Shown here: in pieces, positions 1 through 7,867 of the stretch
How the letters are laid out: every line of letters begins with the position of its first letter
Numbering within the stretch: the first letter of the stretch is position 1
From: Saprospiraceae bacterium
GTDB lineage: Bacteria > Bacteroidota > Bacteroidia > Chitinophagales > Saprospiraceae
Reading direction: 5' to 3'
DNA: 64,000 nucleotides
NCBI GenBank assembly: GCA_020627535.1
Contig: JAHDGU010000002.1
Coordinates: 282,214-346,213, forward strand
Notes under the pieces: generated by a model
The model's input: the letters and a program-made list of their open reading frames with translations, nothing else
Database searches by the model: none
What the model was told of the DNA's origin: nothing
Program-made: the position numbers and the translations under genes

Positions 1-1
1 T

Positions 2-1396
2 AGTGCTGGCTATGGTATCACTTGGGAAAATGGCTCGACGATAGATTCGGCGCTCAATCTATGTGGCGGATTCCAGAGTATCACCGTCACCAATACCCTA
101 CTCTGTGGTATCATTGACTCAGTGCTGATTCCTGTGCCAGATCCGATACAGATCGCCCAAGTAGATAGCGTCCGACCAAGTTGTTTTGGGTTTACAGATG
201 GCTCACTCAACATCATGGCATCAGGTGGTAATGGAGGCTACATTTACCAATGGATAGATCCCGCTGTGATCGGTCCACAGTTACAAAATATCGGTGCGGA
301 CCTATATGAGGTCCAAATCACAGATGCAGAAGGATGCATAGATATCGATACTGTCATTCTCGGCCAGCCTGACAGTCTGGTCCTAGGAATCGACAGTCTA
401 TTTACCAATTCGCTTGGATGTCAGGGAGATGATGATGGTCGCATCACGGTGAGCACGAGTGGTGGGACACCTGACTATATGTATGTATGGACCGATGATG
501 TCAGCACAGGGGAAGCTGCCAGTGATCTGAGTCAAGGCATCTATGATATCATGGTCACTGACGCCAACGGATGTACTGATGTCACACAGTATGAAGTCAC
601 TGCTCCAGTGCCGATCATTGCCTTCATTCCGACTCCTCAAGAGCCACCTTGTTTTGGTTTTACGACGGAGCTATTCGTGACGGGCGCTCAGGGCGGAGTA
701 GGCTCTCCGTATACGTATACGATCAACAATGGTCCAAGACGTGCACTCACTGATACAGCTACTGTCTTAGCTGGTGAGTATCTAGTGTCAGTATTTGACA
801 ATACAGGCTGCTCTTTTGACACCATGATCACTATCGGACAACCAAGTCAGATTGATCTCTTTGTGCCGGACACTTTTGAGGTGGATTTGGGCCTGACCGT
901 AGATATCGAAGCAGAAATCATCCACAATCTTAGCATCGATAGTGTGCTGTGGACCACGATGGACAGCATTCAATGTCTTGATGCCCTCTGTCAATCCATC
1001 CGATACATGCCACTCTCAGATGAAACTGTCGTCATCGAGGTCATTGATGCCAATGGCTGCCGTGTCAGCACCACTACGCGAATCTTTGTGGATGATAGTC
1101 GAGATGTCTATGTCCCCAATGTCTTTTCGCCCAATGGAGACGCAGTGAATGATGTATTTCAAGTATTTACCAAGCGAGACGCAGAGGTGATAGACTTCAT
1201 ACGTGTCTACGATCGCTGGGGCTCCAAGGTCTATGATGCGAGCAATGTCGAGCCCTCTGGCTCAGGCACTATCGGCTGGGATGGCTTCTTTAAAGGACAG
1301 CTGGCTCCAAATGGTGTCTACGTCTATGCTGTGCAAGTGACTTTCATCGATGGTCAGAAGGTCTTGTTCCGTGGAGATGTCACCCTGGTCAGATAG
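2..1396 (+). CDS. T9SS type B surface protein with SprB-like repeats (5' end outside window)
   Basis: The reading frame is open from the window edge, so this is the C-terminal part of a larger protein. It shows about four successive 75-90 residue modules of the SprB-repeat kind: a Cys-Gly/Phe-rich start, a GG-Y-Y-W core and an ending like YEVQITDAEGC. SprB repeats occur in adhesins of gliding Bacteroidota. The last ~95 residues are a type B (CHU_C) sorting domain with VPNVFSPNGD, YDRWG, WDG and a final GDVTLVR. This domain directs export through the type IX secretion system. Function is probably adhesion or surface structure; the ligand is unknown. Confidence 0.85.
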   Translation, partial: SAGYGITWENGSTIDSALNLCGGFQSITVTNTLLCGIIDSVLIPVPDPIQIAQVDSVRPSCFGFTDGSLNIMASGGNGGYIYQWIDPAVIGPQLQNIGADLYEVQITDAEGCIDIDTVILGQPDSLVLGIDSLFTNSLGCQGDDDGRITVSTSGGTPDYMYVWTDDVSTGEAASDLSQGIYDIMVTDANGCTDVTQYEVTAPVPIIAFIPTPQEPPCFGFTTELFVTGAQGGVGSPYTYTINNGPRRALTDTATVLAGEYLVSVFDNTGCSFDTMITIGQPSQIDLFVPDTFEVDLGLTVDIEAEIIHNLSIDSVLWTTMDSIQCLDALCQSIRYMPLSDETVVIEVIDANGCRVSTTTRIFVDDSRDVYVPNVFSPNGDAVNDVFQVFTKRDAEVIDFIRVYDRWGSKVYDASNVEPSGSGTIGWDGFFKGQLAPNGVYVYAVQVTFIDGQKVLFRGDVTLVR

Positions 1397-1779
1397 CGGG
1401 TGGCATTTTTGATTTTTGATTTTTGATTTTTGATTTTTGATTTGTATTCTCTGCAAATCTGTCGACTCACTTGGTCAGACTCCTTCAGCTCTGGCCACTC
1501 GGGCAAGCGGTAGGAAGGAAGCTGCGAAAGGGCTGGCGGGATGGCCATAAGCTGTCCCTTGGGACCGAAGCGAAGCGGAGTCCTGGATGACGCGGTCCTG
1601 CGATGCTGCGAGGAGCTCAAGCCTGATGATCATGCCAATCAGCATCTGCAGGATGACCCCATATCAGAAATCAGTGTATGATTGATCCAAAGCTCATGAA
1701 TGGATGCGTCAAAGTGAGCAAAAAGCCGCCACGGTACAAAAACGTGCTACAAGAACTTGGCGCAGTGAAAAATCAAGCA
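1397..1779. other. Intergenic region between convergent surface-protein genes
   Basis: No convincing gene is present. The region starts with a heptamer tandem repeat (1406-1440). Short ORFs on both strands lack a recognisable product or a signal peptide, and are shadows of the repeat or of the convergent gene's tail. No clear terminator stem was found. Confidence 0.5.
1406..1440. repeat. Five tandem copies of TTTTTGA
   Basis: Five perfect head-to-tail copies of the heptamer TTTTTGA lie ten bases after the stop of the upstream gene. A run like this may expand or contract by slippage. It sits outside coding sequence, so any effect would be on transcript ends. Confidence 0.9.
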
Positions 1780-2973
1780 CTACCTCATCAACATCACCGT
1801 ACCGACCAGCTGTTTTTCTTCTCCATCGCAGAAGTAAACGATCTCGTAGATGTAGACGCCAGCATTGAGCGCGATACCCTTGTAAGATCCGTCCCAAGTC
1901 GCCCTCGGATCAGTCGTCACAAAGAGGGTTTCGCCCAAGCGGTCATTGATCTTAAAACTGACGAGCTCATCAATCAAGAAAGGATTGCTGATGCCAAATT
2001 GATCATTGAGTAAGTCACCATTGGGTGTGAAGGCTGTCGCCAAAAAAAGTCGATCGCAATCGAGGGCGCTCGAGTCCACCACGATGATCCTGAAGGTATC
2101 TAGGCTCTCACAACCATCTTGGGACATACGCAGCACGTACTCACGATCTTCTACCACCGTAAAAACGGCATCGCTGGTGTCAGGATTGTCGATGTCTATT
2201 GCAGGAGTCCAGCTGAAATCTGTGGCGCAACTATTGATCACCCGCGCCTGGACGGTCTCGCCCTCTAGCGCCACAGCATCATTGAACTGTAGAAAGTCCG
2301 TATCGATGAAGAGTTGTCGGAGCTCTACTGGCGATAGGACTCCTCTGTAAAGTCGAAGCTCATCAATGGCGCCGTCCATGGCCTGCAATCCTAGGCTCGT
2401 GCAGGTCACACCTCCAATGCGTAGAAAATTGTCTCGTGCAAAATCAATAATGATCCCTCGCACCTCAAATTGAAGAATCCCGTCAAGATAGAACTGGAAA
2501 TCTGTCTCTGACTTGCTCACAGCAATATGATGCCAACACTGGTCATCTCGTAGTGGAATCACCTCGCGAACGAAGAATATATCGTCCTGCTGATAAAATA
2601 TCTCGATCTGATGCGGACCTGTAAGGTAGCTGATTGTAAGACTACTATCTGTACGACAATCTGAGCCACTGAGCATGACAACTTGGTCGGTATTGCTGCG
2701 TGGAGAGAAGTAAAAGCTCATGGTGAAGCTTCCGCCAAATAGACTTCGTATGCCTTCGTCTAACGAAATAAACTGACCGGGAGTCAGTCGCCACCCTGTG
2801 TCATCTACACCGCAGACGCAATCGGGGCTGTTGCCCAAGGTCGTACTATTGATATTGCCTTGCGCATCAGAAAGACTACAAGCATTGAAGTCGAATGATG
2901 CAAAGGGTGTCTGGGCTACGCAGAGGCCAGAGAGGAGTCCCAGTGTCAAGCATAGTATGAGTCTCATCTTCAT
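1780..2973 (-). CDS. LamG/concanavalin-like T9SS type B secreted protein
   Basis: 397 residues. A signal peptide ends near LCVAQ. A LamG/ConA-like fold follows at about residues 25-210, with FSMSFYFSP-type strands, WHHIAVSK and DELRLYRGVLS. Then comes an Ig-like stretch, and a type B C-terminal domain with TAFTPNGDLLNDQF, WDGSYKG and a final GTVMLMR. It is probably exported by T9SS and held at the cell surface. The start codon overlaps the ybaB stop (ATGA overlap at 2970-2973), so translation is likely coupled to ybaB, an unexpected partner for a secreted protein. Confidence 0.85.
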   Translation of the reverse strand: MKMRLILCLTLGLLSGLCVAQTPFASFDFNACSLSDAQGNINSTTLGNSPDCVCGVDDTGWRLTPGQFISLDEGIRSLFGGSFTMSFYFSPRSNTDQVVMLSGSDCRTDSSLTISYLTGPHQIEIFYQQDDIFFVREVIPLRDDQCWHHIAVSKSETDFQFYLDGILQFEVRGIIIDFARDNFLRIGGVTCTSLGLQAMDGAIDELRLYRGVLSPVELRQLFIDTDFLQFNDAVALEGETVQARVINSCATDFSWTPAIDIDNPDTSDAVFTVVEDREYVLRMSQDGCESLDTFRIIVVDSSALDCDRLFLATAFTPNGDLLNDQFGISNPFLIDELVSFKINDRLGETLFVTTDPRATWDGSYKGIALNAGVYIYEIVYFCDGEEKQLVGTVMLMR

Positions 2974-3281
2974 CCGCCAAGCATGTCTTTGAGGTTACCG
3001 AGCCCTGGTGGCAGCATTTCCTGCATAGAGGCTTGAGTCATCTCTGCTTCTTTCATTTTTGCCTCTTCCAATGCGTCATTGAGGGTGAGCACAAGGAGAT
3101 CTTGCAGTTGATCCTGATCAGCCATGAGTTTGGGATCTATCTCGATATCTTGGATCTCGCGCAAGCCATTGAGCGTGATCTTGACTAGCGCTTCTCCATC
3201 AGCCTTGGTGATTCTGAGGGCTGCAAGATCTTGCTGTATCTGCTCTTGCTTCTGCTGTAGATTGCCAAATAGATCCATCAT
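2970..3281 (-). CDS. ybaB: YbaB/EbfC family nucleoid-associated protein
   Basis: 103 residues, the usual length of the family. The N terminus MMDLFGNLQQKQEQIQQDL is the expected charged helix. The core has VKITLNGLREIQDIEIDP and LEEAKMKEAEM, typical of YbaB/EbfC. The family forms tweezer-shaped dimers that bind DNA. In many bacteria it sits beside recR or dnaX; here it lies between a cation antiporter gene (55 bp upstream) and a secreted LamG gene that it overlaps by 4 bp. Confidence 0.85.
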   Translation of the reverse strand: MMDLFGNLQQKQEQIQQDLAALRITKADGEALVKITLNGLREIQDIEIDPKLMADQDQLQDLLVLTLNDALEEAKMKEAEMTQASMQEMLPPGLGNLKDMLGG

Positions 3282-3336
3282 AGTGCGAAGGTAGTGATGC
3301 TTGTCAAAGTAGATTAACGTGAGAGGGTTGGCTGTA

Positions 3337-4263
3337 TTACACTACTGCCTGATAGAGTTCGCCGAAAAAGTACACATAGAGAATCAAGAGTGTAGCACCT
3401 TCCCACCGTGTGATCTTCTTATTGAGCGTCATGATAAAGAAGAGCGCAGTCGCGATCAACATGAGTGGCAGACTAAACTCCATGATATTGGTCGGAATCT
3501 TGAGCGGTCCAAAAAATCTGGGAATCGACATGACTGCGAGGGTATTGAAGATGTTGGAGCCGAGCACATTCCCTACTGCCATGCCCGACTTGCCTTTTCG
3601 TGCACACTGGATACTTACGACCACCTCTGGCAGAGAGGTCCCGAGTGCGATGACTGATAGGGCTATGATCTCTTTATTGACATTCATCATGGCAGAGAGC
3701 TTCTCTACGGCACCGATCGTAAAGTCAGCACTGAGGGCGACCAAAGCTCCAGCGACGATAAGGATCACATAGCTGAGCGGTGTGACCTTGGTACTCTGCA
3801 CCTCGTCGTCATCATCCTTGAATACGCTCTTCAGAAGGAAGACGATGAGTCCTAATAAAAAAAGCACAGCTTCAAATAACGAAAAGACATGATCTCGCAG
3901 ACAAATCATGAGGAATAGCGCAGATCCAATCAAGACAGGCATGTCTAGATCCAATAGGTCGTCGTCGATCAAGACTTTTCTTCCCACGATTGCCGTGAGG
4001 CCCAGGACGAGCAGGATATTGGTGATATTGGAGCCAATCACATTACCGACTACGATCTCCGAATTGTCCGACAAGACACTGACGATCGAGGTCGCTAGTT
4101 CTGGCAGGCTGGTGCCAAATGCGACGATCGTCACGCCGATGATGAAGGGCGAAATCCCAAAGGACAAGCCTATTTTTTCTGCAGACTCGATGAAGTAATC
4201 TGAAGCCTTGACAAGGACGGTCAGGCTTATGATGAAAATACCAATCTGCACAAGTGCCTCCAT
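3337..4263 (-). CDS. Calcium/sodium antiporter (CaCA family, YrbG-like)
   Basis: 308 residues with about ten hydrophobic segments arranged as two inverted halves. Each half carries the family signature: GTSLPELATSIVSV with GNVIGSNITNILLV, and GTSLPEVVVSIQ with GNVLGSNIFNTLAV. These conserved acidic and Asn residues form the ion sites in CaCA exchangers. A short acidic loop (DDDDE) separates the halves. It probably exports Ca2+ in exchange for Na+ at the inner membrane. It is probably transcribed together with ybaB downstream. Confidence 0.9.
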   Translation of the reverse strand: MEALVQIGIFIISLTVLVKASDYFIESAEKIGLSFGISPFIIGVTIVAFGTSLPELATSIVSVLSDNSEIVVGNVIGSNITNILLVLGLTAIVGRKVLIDDDLLDLDMPVLIGSALFLMICLRDHVFSLFEAVLFLLGLIVFLLKSVFKDDDDEVQSTKVTPLSYVILIVAGALVALSADFTIGAVEKLSAMMNVNKEIIALSVIALGTSLPEVVVSIQCARKGKSGMAVGNVLGSNIFNTLAVMSIPRFFGPLKIPTNIMEFSLPLMLIATALFFIMTLNKKITRWEGATLLILYVYFFGELYQAVV

Positions 4264-4299
4264 GAAAGCAAAGGTACATGATATGTTCAGGGAGATGGG

Positions 4300-4327
4300 T
4301 TGTACTTATCCCATATGTCTAGCTTTG
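4300..4327 (+). promoter_or_regulatory. Putative Bacteroidota-type promoter for tatC
   Basis: TTG at 4300-4302 and TAGCTTTG at 4320-4327 fit the phylum's TTG / TAnnTTTG consensus with a 17-bp spacer. Transcription would start near 4334, leaving a leader of about 60 nt before tatC. Inferred from sequence match only. Confidence 0.5.
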
Positions 4328-4395
4328 CTCTTCGATCGATGAACTCTCTGATGAGGATGACATTTAGACAAAGAGCCAAGTAGGAAACTGCAGAT

Positions 4396-5220
4396 ATGGG
4401 TCTATTCGGTAAGAAGAAAAACGAGCCAGGACAGAGTGAAGCAGAAATGGGCTTCCTTGACCATCTTGAAGAACTCAGGTGGCACATCATCCGTGCTCTG
4501 ATCTGGGTCCTTGGAGCCGCAGTCGTCGTGTTTTTTCTCAAGGGACTCGTCTTCGATACACTGATCTTCGGTCCTACACGAGAGGAATTTGGAACCTACA
4601 AATTTTTCTGTGACAAGATTGGTCTCATCTGCTTTGGCCCCAATAATCTGAGAATCATTACCAAAGAGCTGGGTGAGCAATTCCTCTGTCATATCAAGGT
4701 ATCCTTTTGGCTGGGCCTTGTAGTCTCTTTTCCACTTGTCTTCCGAGAGTTTTGGAAATTTGTCAAGCCTGGACTGTACAAAAATGAAAAGAAAGTCACA
4801 CGAGGTGTAGTCTTCATATGTAGCCTACTGTTCATTGCGGGTGTGCTTTTTGGATATTTCGTAGTGGCGCCATTCGCGGTGACGTTTTTGAGCAACTATG
4901 CAGTCAGCATGGACGTTGAGAACACTCTTACGCTCAACAGTCTGGTCAGCTACATGACGATGTTTACCATTCCAACTGGAGTGGTCTTTGAGTTACCCAT
5001 CGTAGTGTATTTCTTGGCCAAGCTTGGCGTCATCTATCCAAGTACGATGAAGTCGTATCGTAAGCATGCGATCATCGCCATTCTTGTCCTCGCGGCTGTC
5101 ATCACGCCACCGGATGTCGTGACGCAATTCTTGATCGGCATTCCACTGTACATACTATACGAGATATCCATCATTATCTGTGGACGTGTCAATCCCGACC
5201 TAAAATCAACTGAGTCGTGA
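4396..5220 (+). CDS. tatC: Sec-independent protein translocase TatC
   Basis: 274 residues. The N-terminal cytoplasmic motif FLDHLEELRWHI is the TatC signature that reads the twin-arginine signal. About six membrane segments follow, with the conserved FPLVFREFWKFVKPGLYKNEKK loop split by helices, and a late AVITPPDVVTQ segment typical of TatC. It is the receptor of the Tat pathway for folded proteins. tatA/B are not adjacent here. The stop overlaps the start of the next gene (GTGA at 5217-5220). Confidence 0.95.
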   Translation: MGLFGKKKNEPGQSEAEMGFLDHLEELRWHIIRALIWVLGAAVVVFFLKGLVFDTLIFGPTREEFGTYKFFCDKIGLICFGPNNLRIITKELGEQFLCHIKVSFWLGLVVSFPLVFREFWKFVKPGLYKNEKKVTRGVVFICSLLFIAGVLFGYFVVAPFAVTFLSNYAVSMDVENTLTLNSLVSYMTMFTIPTGVVFELPIVVYFLAKLGVIYPSTMKSYRKHAIIAILVLAAVITPPDVVTQFLIGIPLYILYEISIIICGRVNPDLKSTES

Positions 5221-5690
5221 GTGAGTCCACAGAAAATCCATCAGGCCTAGTGCGAATGAGTAGCAATTGGACGATTTTCTTGAAGTTGTTCATTCCTGTA
5301 TTTTGGTTGAGCTTTTTCATTCCTGCGAGCTTTGCGATCTTATTTTCTGAGAGCTTCTACCAGCTGCGTGGCTCCAATCTCATGAGCCTCATCATTCTCG
5401 GTGTGCTGCTGAGCGGCTTGCTCTTCTTTTATCTCACCACTTGGAAACTCCATCGTATAGACGCAACACCAGATGAGCTGTACGCCAGTAATTATTTTAA
5501 GACAATCAAGTTTCCCTTTGAGAATATCGAGCGCGTGAGTGAAAACAATCTGCTCATCACTCATCTCTTTTGCTTACATCTCAAGCAGAAGGGACATCTC
5601 GGCAAGAAAATCTACTTCATCGAGTCTGGTAGGAGCTTCCGTGAGTTTGTAGAGCGATATCCAGAGAAGTTTCAGGGATACAGTGATTGA
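5217..5690 (+). CDS. Small membrane protein of unknown function, coupled to tatC
   Basis: 157 residues with a GTG start that overlaps the tatC stop by 4 bp; an ATG at 5256 is a possible later start. Two hydrophobic segments lie at about residues 22-48 and 56-74. A polar C-terminal region of ~80 residues follows, with alternating strands, possibly a small PH-like domain. I do not recognise a family. Overlap with tatC suggests co-expression but does not prove a role in Tat export. Confidence 0.7.
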   Translation: MSESTENPSGLVRMSSNWTIFLKLFIPVFWLSFFIPASFAILFSESFYQLRGSNLMSLIILGVLLSGLLFFYLTTWKLHRIDATPDELYASNYFKTIKFPFENIERVSENNLLITHLFCLHLKQKGHLGKKIYFIESGRSFREFVERYPEKFQGYSD

Positions 5691-5728
5691 GTGATAGAAA
5701 GAGCCATTGATTGATCGAAAGTGAATTG

Positions 5729-5754
5729 ATCACGTGATGGAGCGGGTGCATCAC
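5729..5754. promoter_or_regulatory. Palindrome upstream of LytTR gene (possible operator)
   Basis: ATCACGTGAT (5729-5738) is a perfect 10-bp palindrome. It overlaps a second pair of arms, GTGATG (5734-5739) and CATCAC (5749-5754). The cluster lies ~50 bp before the LytTR regulator and may be its own control site; this is inference. Confidence 0.35.
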
Positions 5755-5806
5755 TTACCTTTAAATCTAGTTGACCATTTTACATGAGTCTGCGAGAGGA
5801 GCTGAA

Positions 5807-6646
5807 ATGAGAACGACTAGACTGCTGTACCCAACACCGATCAGAGGGCGAGAAGGCCTCTTGTTTTCCATGGTATTTGGTATTGCCGTCATAATATTCC
5901 TATGGGTCGTAAAGCCTTTTGACATTGATGAACAGGATTACAGTTTCGCTGAGATCTCAATCTTTGGATTGATCTCGTTCTTGGTCTTTGCCATATCCCA
6001 CACGCTCATTCCTGCTCTGCATGAAGATATCTACCCTGAGCAACGCTGGACCGTCTATCATCAAATTTTCTATTACTTATTACTGAGCTTTATCATCGCA
6101 ACGCTCAATGGACTTTATATCAATGTCCGCAATGACTTATCCTTCAGTTGGTCCAACTATGGTCTCATCATCAGACAGACGCTTATTGTGGGGGTGATCG
6201 CCATATCCTTGATTGTCTTTTTTTCCTATTCGCTCAGACTCCGAAGATTTAGCCATGAGTCTAGTTTGTTCTCTACAATAGCTTCTGAGGCACCTCGTCA
6301 AGATCAGTCATCTTTGAATATCACTAGTGATCTCAAGAGTGAAGATGTGAAGTTGACAAAGGCACAGTTCCTCTTCGCGAAGTCGAGTGGAAACTACGTA
6401 GAGCTCTACAGTAAATCTGGTGAAGTACAAGTCTTGAGACTATCCCTCAAGGATCTTGAATCTCAGCTCACACACCATCCTCATCTTCTCCGATGTCATC
6501 GATCGTACATGGTCAACCTACAGCACATCACAGAGGTAGATGGCAATGCACAAGGACTGAGACTATCCATGCGATCCAGCAAGCATGTGGTGCTCGTATC
6601 TCGGAAATATCTCAACGATTTCAAATCAGCGATGCAACAGAAGTGA
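5807..6646 (+). CDS. Membrane-anchored LytTR-family DNA-binding regulator
   Basis: 279 residues from the ATG at 5807, preferred over a TTG at 5771 because AGAGGAG lies just before it and the upstream residues are not hydrophobic. About four membrane helices (residues ~20-155) precede a LytTR domain (~180-279) with FLFAKSSGNYVELYS, HRSYMVNLQHI and LVSRKYL, the usual DNA-contact strands. There is no receiver domain, so this is a one-component regulator that senses at the membrane and binds DNA directly. Its targets are unknown. Confidence 0.85.
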   Translation: MRTTRLLYPTPIRGREGLLFSMVFGIAVIIFLWVVKPFDIDEQDYSFAEISIFGLISFLVFAISHTLIPALHEDIYPEQRWTVYHQIFYYLLLSFIIATLNGLYINVRNDLSFSWSNYGLIIRQTLIVGVIAISLIVFFSYSLRLRRFSHESSLFSTIASEAPRQDQSSLNITSDLKSEDVKLTKAQFLFAKSSGNYVELYSKSGEVQVLRLSLKDLESQLTHHPHLLRCHRSYMVNLQHITEVDGNAQGLRLSMRSSKHVVLVSRKYLNDFKSAMQQK

Positions 6647-6763
6647 TGGTCACTAGTCCAGATCGCTTTGTCAATGATCACAAGGCCTTGACGGTCATCA
6701 CATAGTCTTTGTCATTCATCACATGTGCCGATTCTTGGGCTCTCATCACCGTAGATTCGTTCC

Positions 6764-7441
6764 ATGATGAGTAGAAAAAATCTTAGCACTACGTTCCTTT
6801 TGGCAGGAGCCATCTCCATCTTGATCATGAGTCTTCACTACTACGACGGGAATCCCTCCGGGATCTTCAAGGGTAAGGCCATCAAGGACATGCTCTGGTA
6901 CAGGTGCTGTTTTATGATTCATATCACTGGCGGATTGGTAGCCATATGCCTTGGGCCATTGCAATTCGCACCGAGTCTACTAAGGATCATCAAGTTCCAT
7001 AGAGCTATGGGCTATGTATACAGTCTCAGCGTGTCACTTGGAGGGCTGACCGGACTCGTCATAGCTCAACAAGCCATAGGTGGCCTCCCTTCTAGACTTG
7101 GTTTTTCTGCTCTCTCGGTGTCTTGGCTTTTCAGCCTATACATGGGCGTATCAAGTATCCTAAAGCAAGATGTAAAGAGTCACCACTTCTGGATGAAAAT
7201 CAACTATGCGCTCACATTCTCCTCTATCACCCAGCGGACGATGCTCTTAGGGGCATTCTTGCCCTCAGTCTCCTTCATCACCGTATACCGGTACTCCGCT
7301 TGGCTCTCTTGGATCTTCAATATCACCGTTGTACTATTTCTTCATTATCAAAAACATCGACATGAAAATCTCTATCATTCTCAGCAGCTTGCTGATAACC
7401 ACAGCATTGGCAAGATTGATACCTCCCTCACAAATTCATAA
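6764..7441 (+). CDS. DUF2306-like predicted membrane protein
   Basis: 225 residues with about six hydrophobic helices. The pattern FMIHITGGLVAICLGPLQF followed by KFHRAMGYVY matches the DUF2306 layout, where conserved His residues sit at helix ends. The biochemical role of the family is not established. The last 80 bp overlap the start of the next gene, which suggests a transcriptional unit. Confidence 0.7.
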   Translation: MMSRKNLSTTFLLAGAISILIMSLHYYDGNPSGIFKGKAIKDMLWYRCCFMIHITGGLVAICLGPLQFAPSLLRIIKFHRAMGYVYSLSVSLGGLTGLVIAQQAIGGLPSRLGFSALSVSWLFSLYMGVSSILKQDVKSHHFWMKINYALTFSSITQRTMLLGAFLPSVSFITVYRYSAWLSWIFNITVVLFLHYQKHRHENLYHSQQLADNHSIGKIDTSLTNS

Positions 7442-7808
7442 GAACAAGAATCTCTGCACCTTGGAAGTAACTGTCAATGGGATCAAGGATGTCACGGGGA
7501 CTATCAGAATTTGCCTCATCGACGATGATAAGAGTAAGTTTTTGAATTCCTGTGACCACACTTATAATATCCCTGTACAAGGCCTCAGTTTCTCTCATCA
7601 AATTGACCGCTTACCACCTGGACTGTATTGCATGAGTCTTTATCATGACGTCAATGATGACGAGCAACTCAGCTTGGATGGGCTTTTTGGTCTTCCCAGT
7701 GAGCCCTATGGATTTTCCAATAATCCCCGATCGCTCATCGGTCCTCCCAGATTTAAACGCTGCCAATTTCTTCTTGAGAAAGACTGTCGATTGCAAATCG
7801 AGCTATAG
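7362..7808 (+). CDS. DUF2141-like secreted protein
   Basis: 148 residues from ATG 7362 (MKISIILSSLLITTALA), which gives a signal peptide. The mature part starts as a beta-sandwich with LEVTVNGIKDVTGTIRICLI and later has LPPGLYCMSLYHDVNDDEQL and LFGLPSEPYGFSNNPR. These match DUF2141 proteins, which are periplasmic or outer-membrane associated in Bacteroidota. Role unknown. Its start lies inside the DUF2306 gene. It converges on porX. Confidence 0.75.
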   Translation: MKISIILSSLLITTALARLIPPSQIHKNKNLCTLEVTVNGIKDVTGTIRICLIDDDKSKFLNSCDHTYNIPVQGLSFSHQIDRLPPGLYCMSLYHDVNDDEQLSLDGLFGLPSEPYGFSNNPRSLIGPPRFKRCQFLLEKDCRLQIEL

Positions 7809-7867
7809 GCAGGCAGTAGTACTTCTATCCTCAAGAAGCACAAAGAGGGAAAGATCGAGATGCTAGG

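Noticed and set aside
1354..1620. Minus-strand ORFs reading the heptamer array
   Set aside because: Low-complexity repeats of NQKSKIK arise from the tandem TCAAAAA; not a plausible protein.
4269..4276. TACCTTTG box on the minus strand before the antiporter
   Set aside because: Too close to the start codon and without a -33 box; would imply a leaderless transcript.
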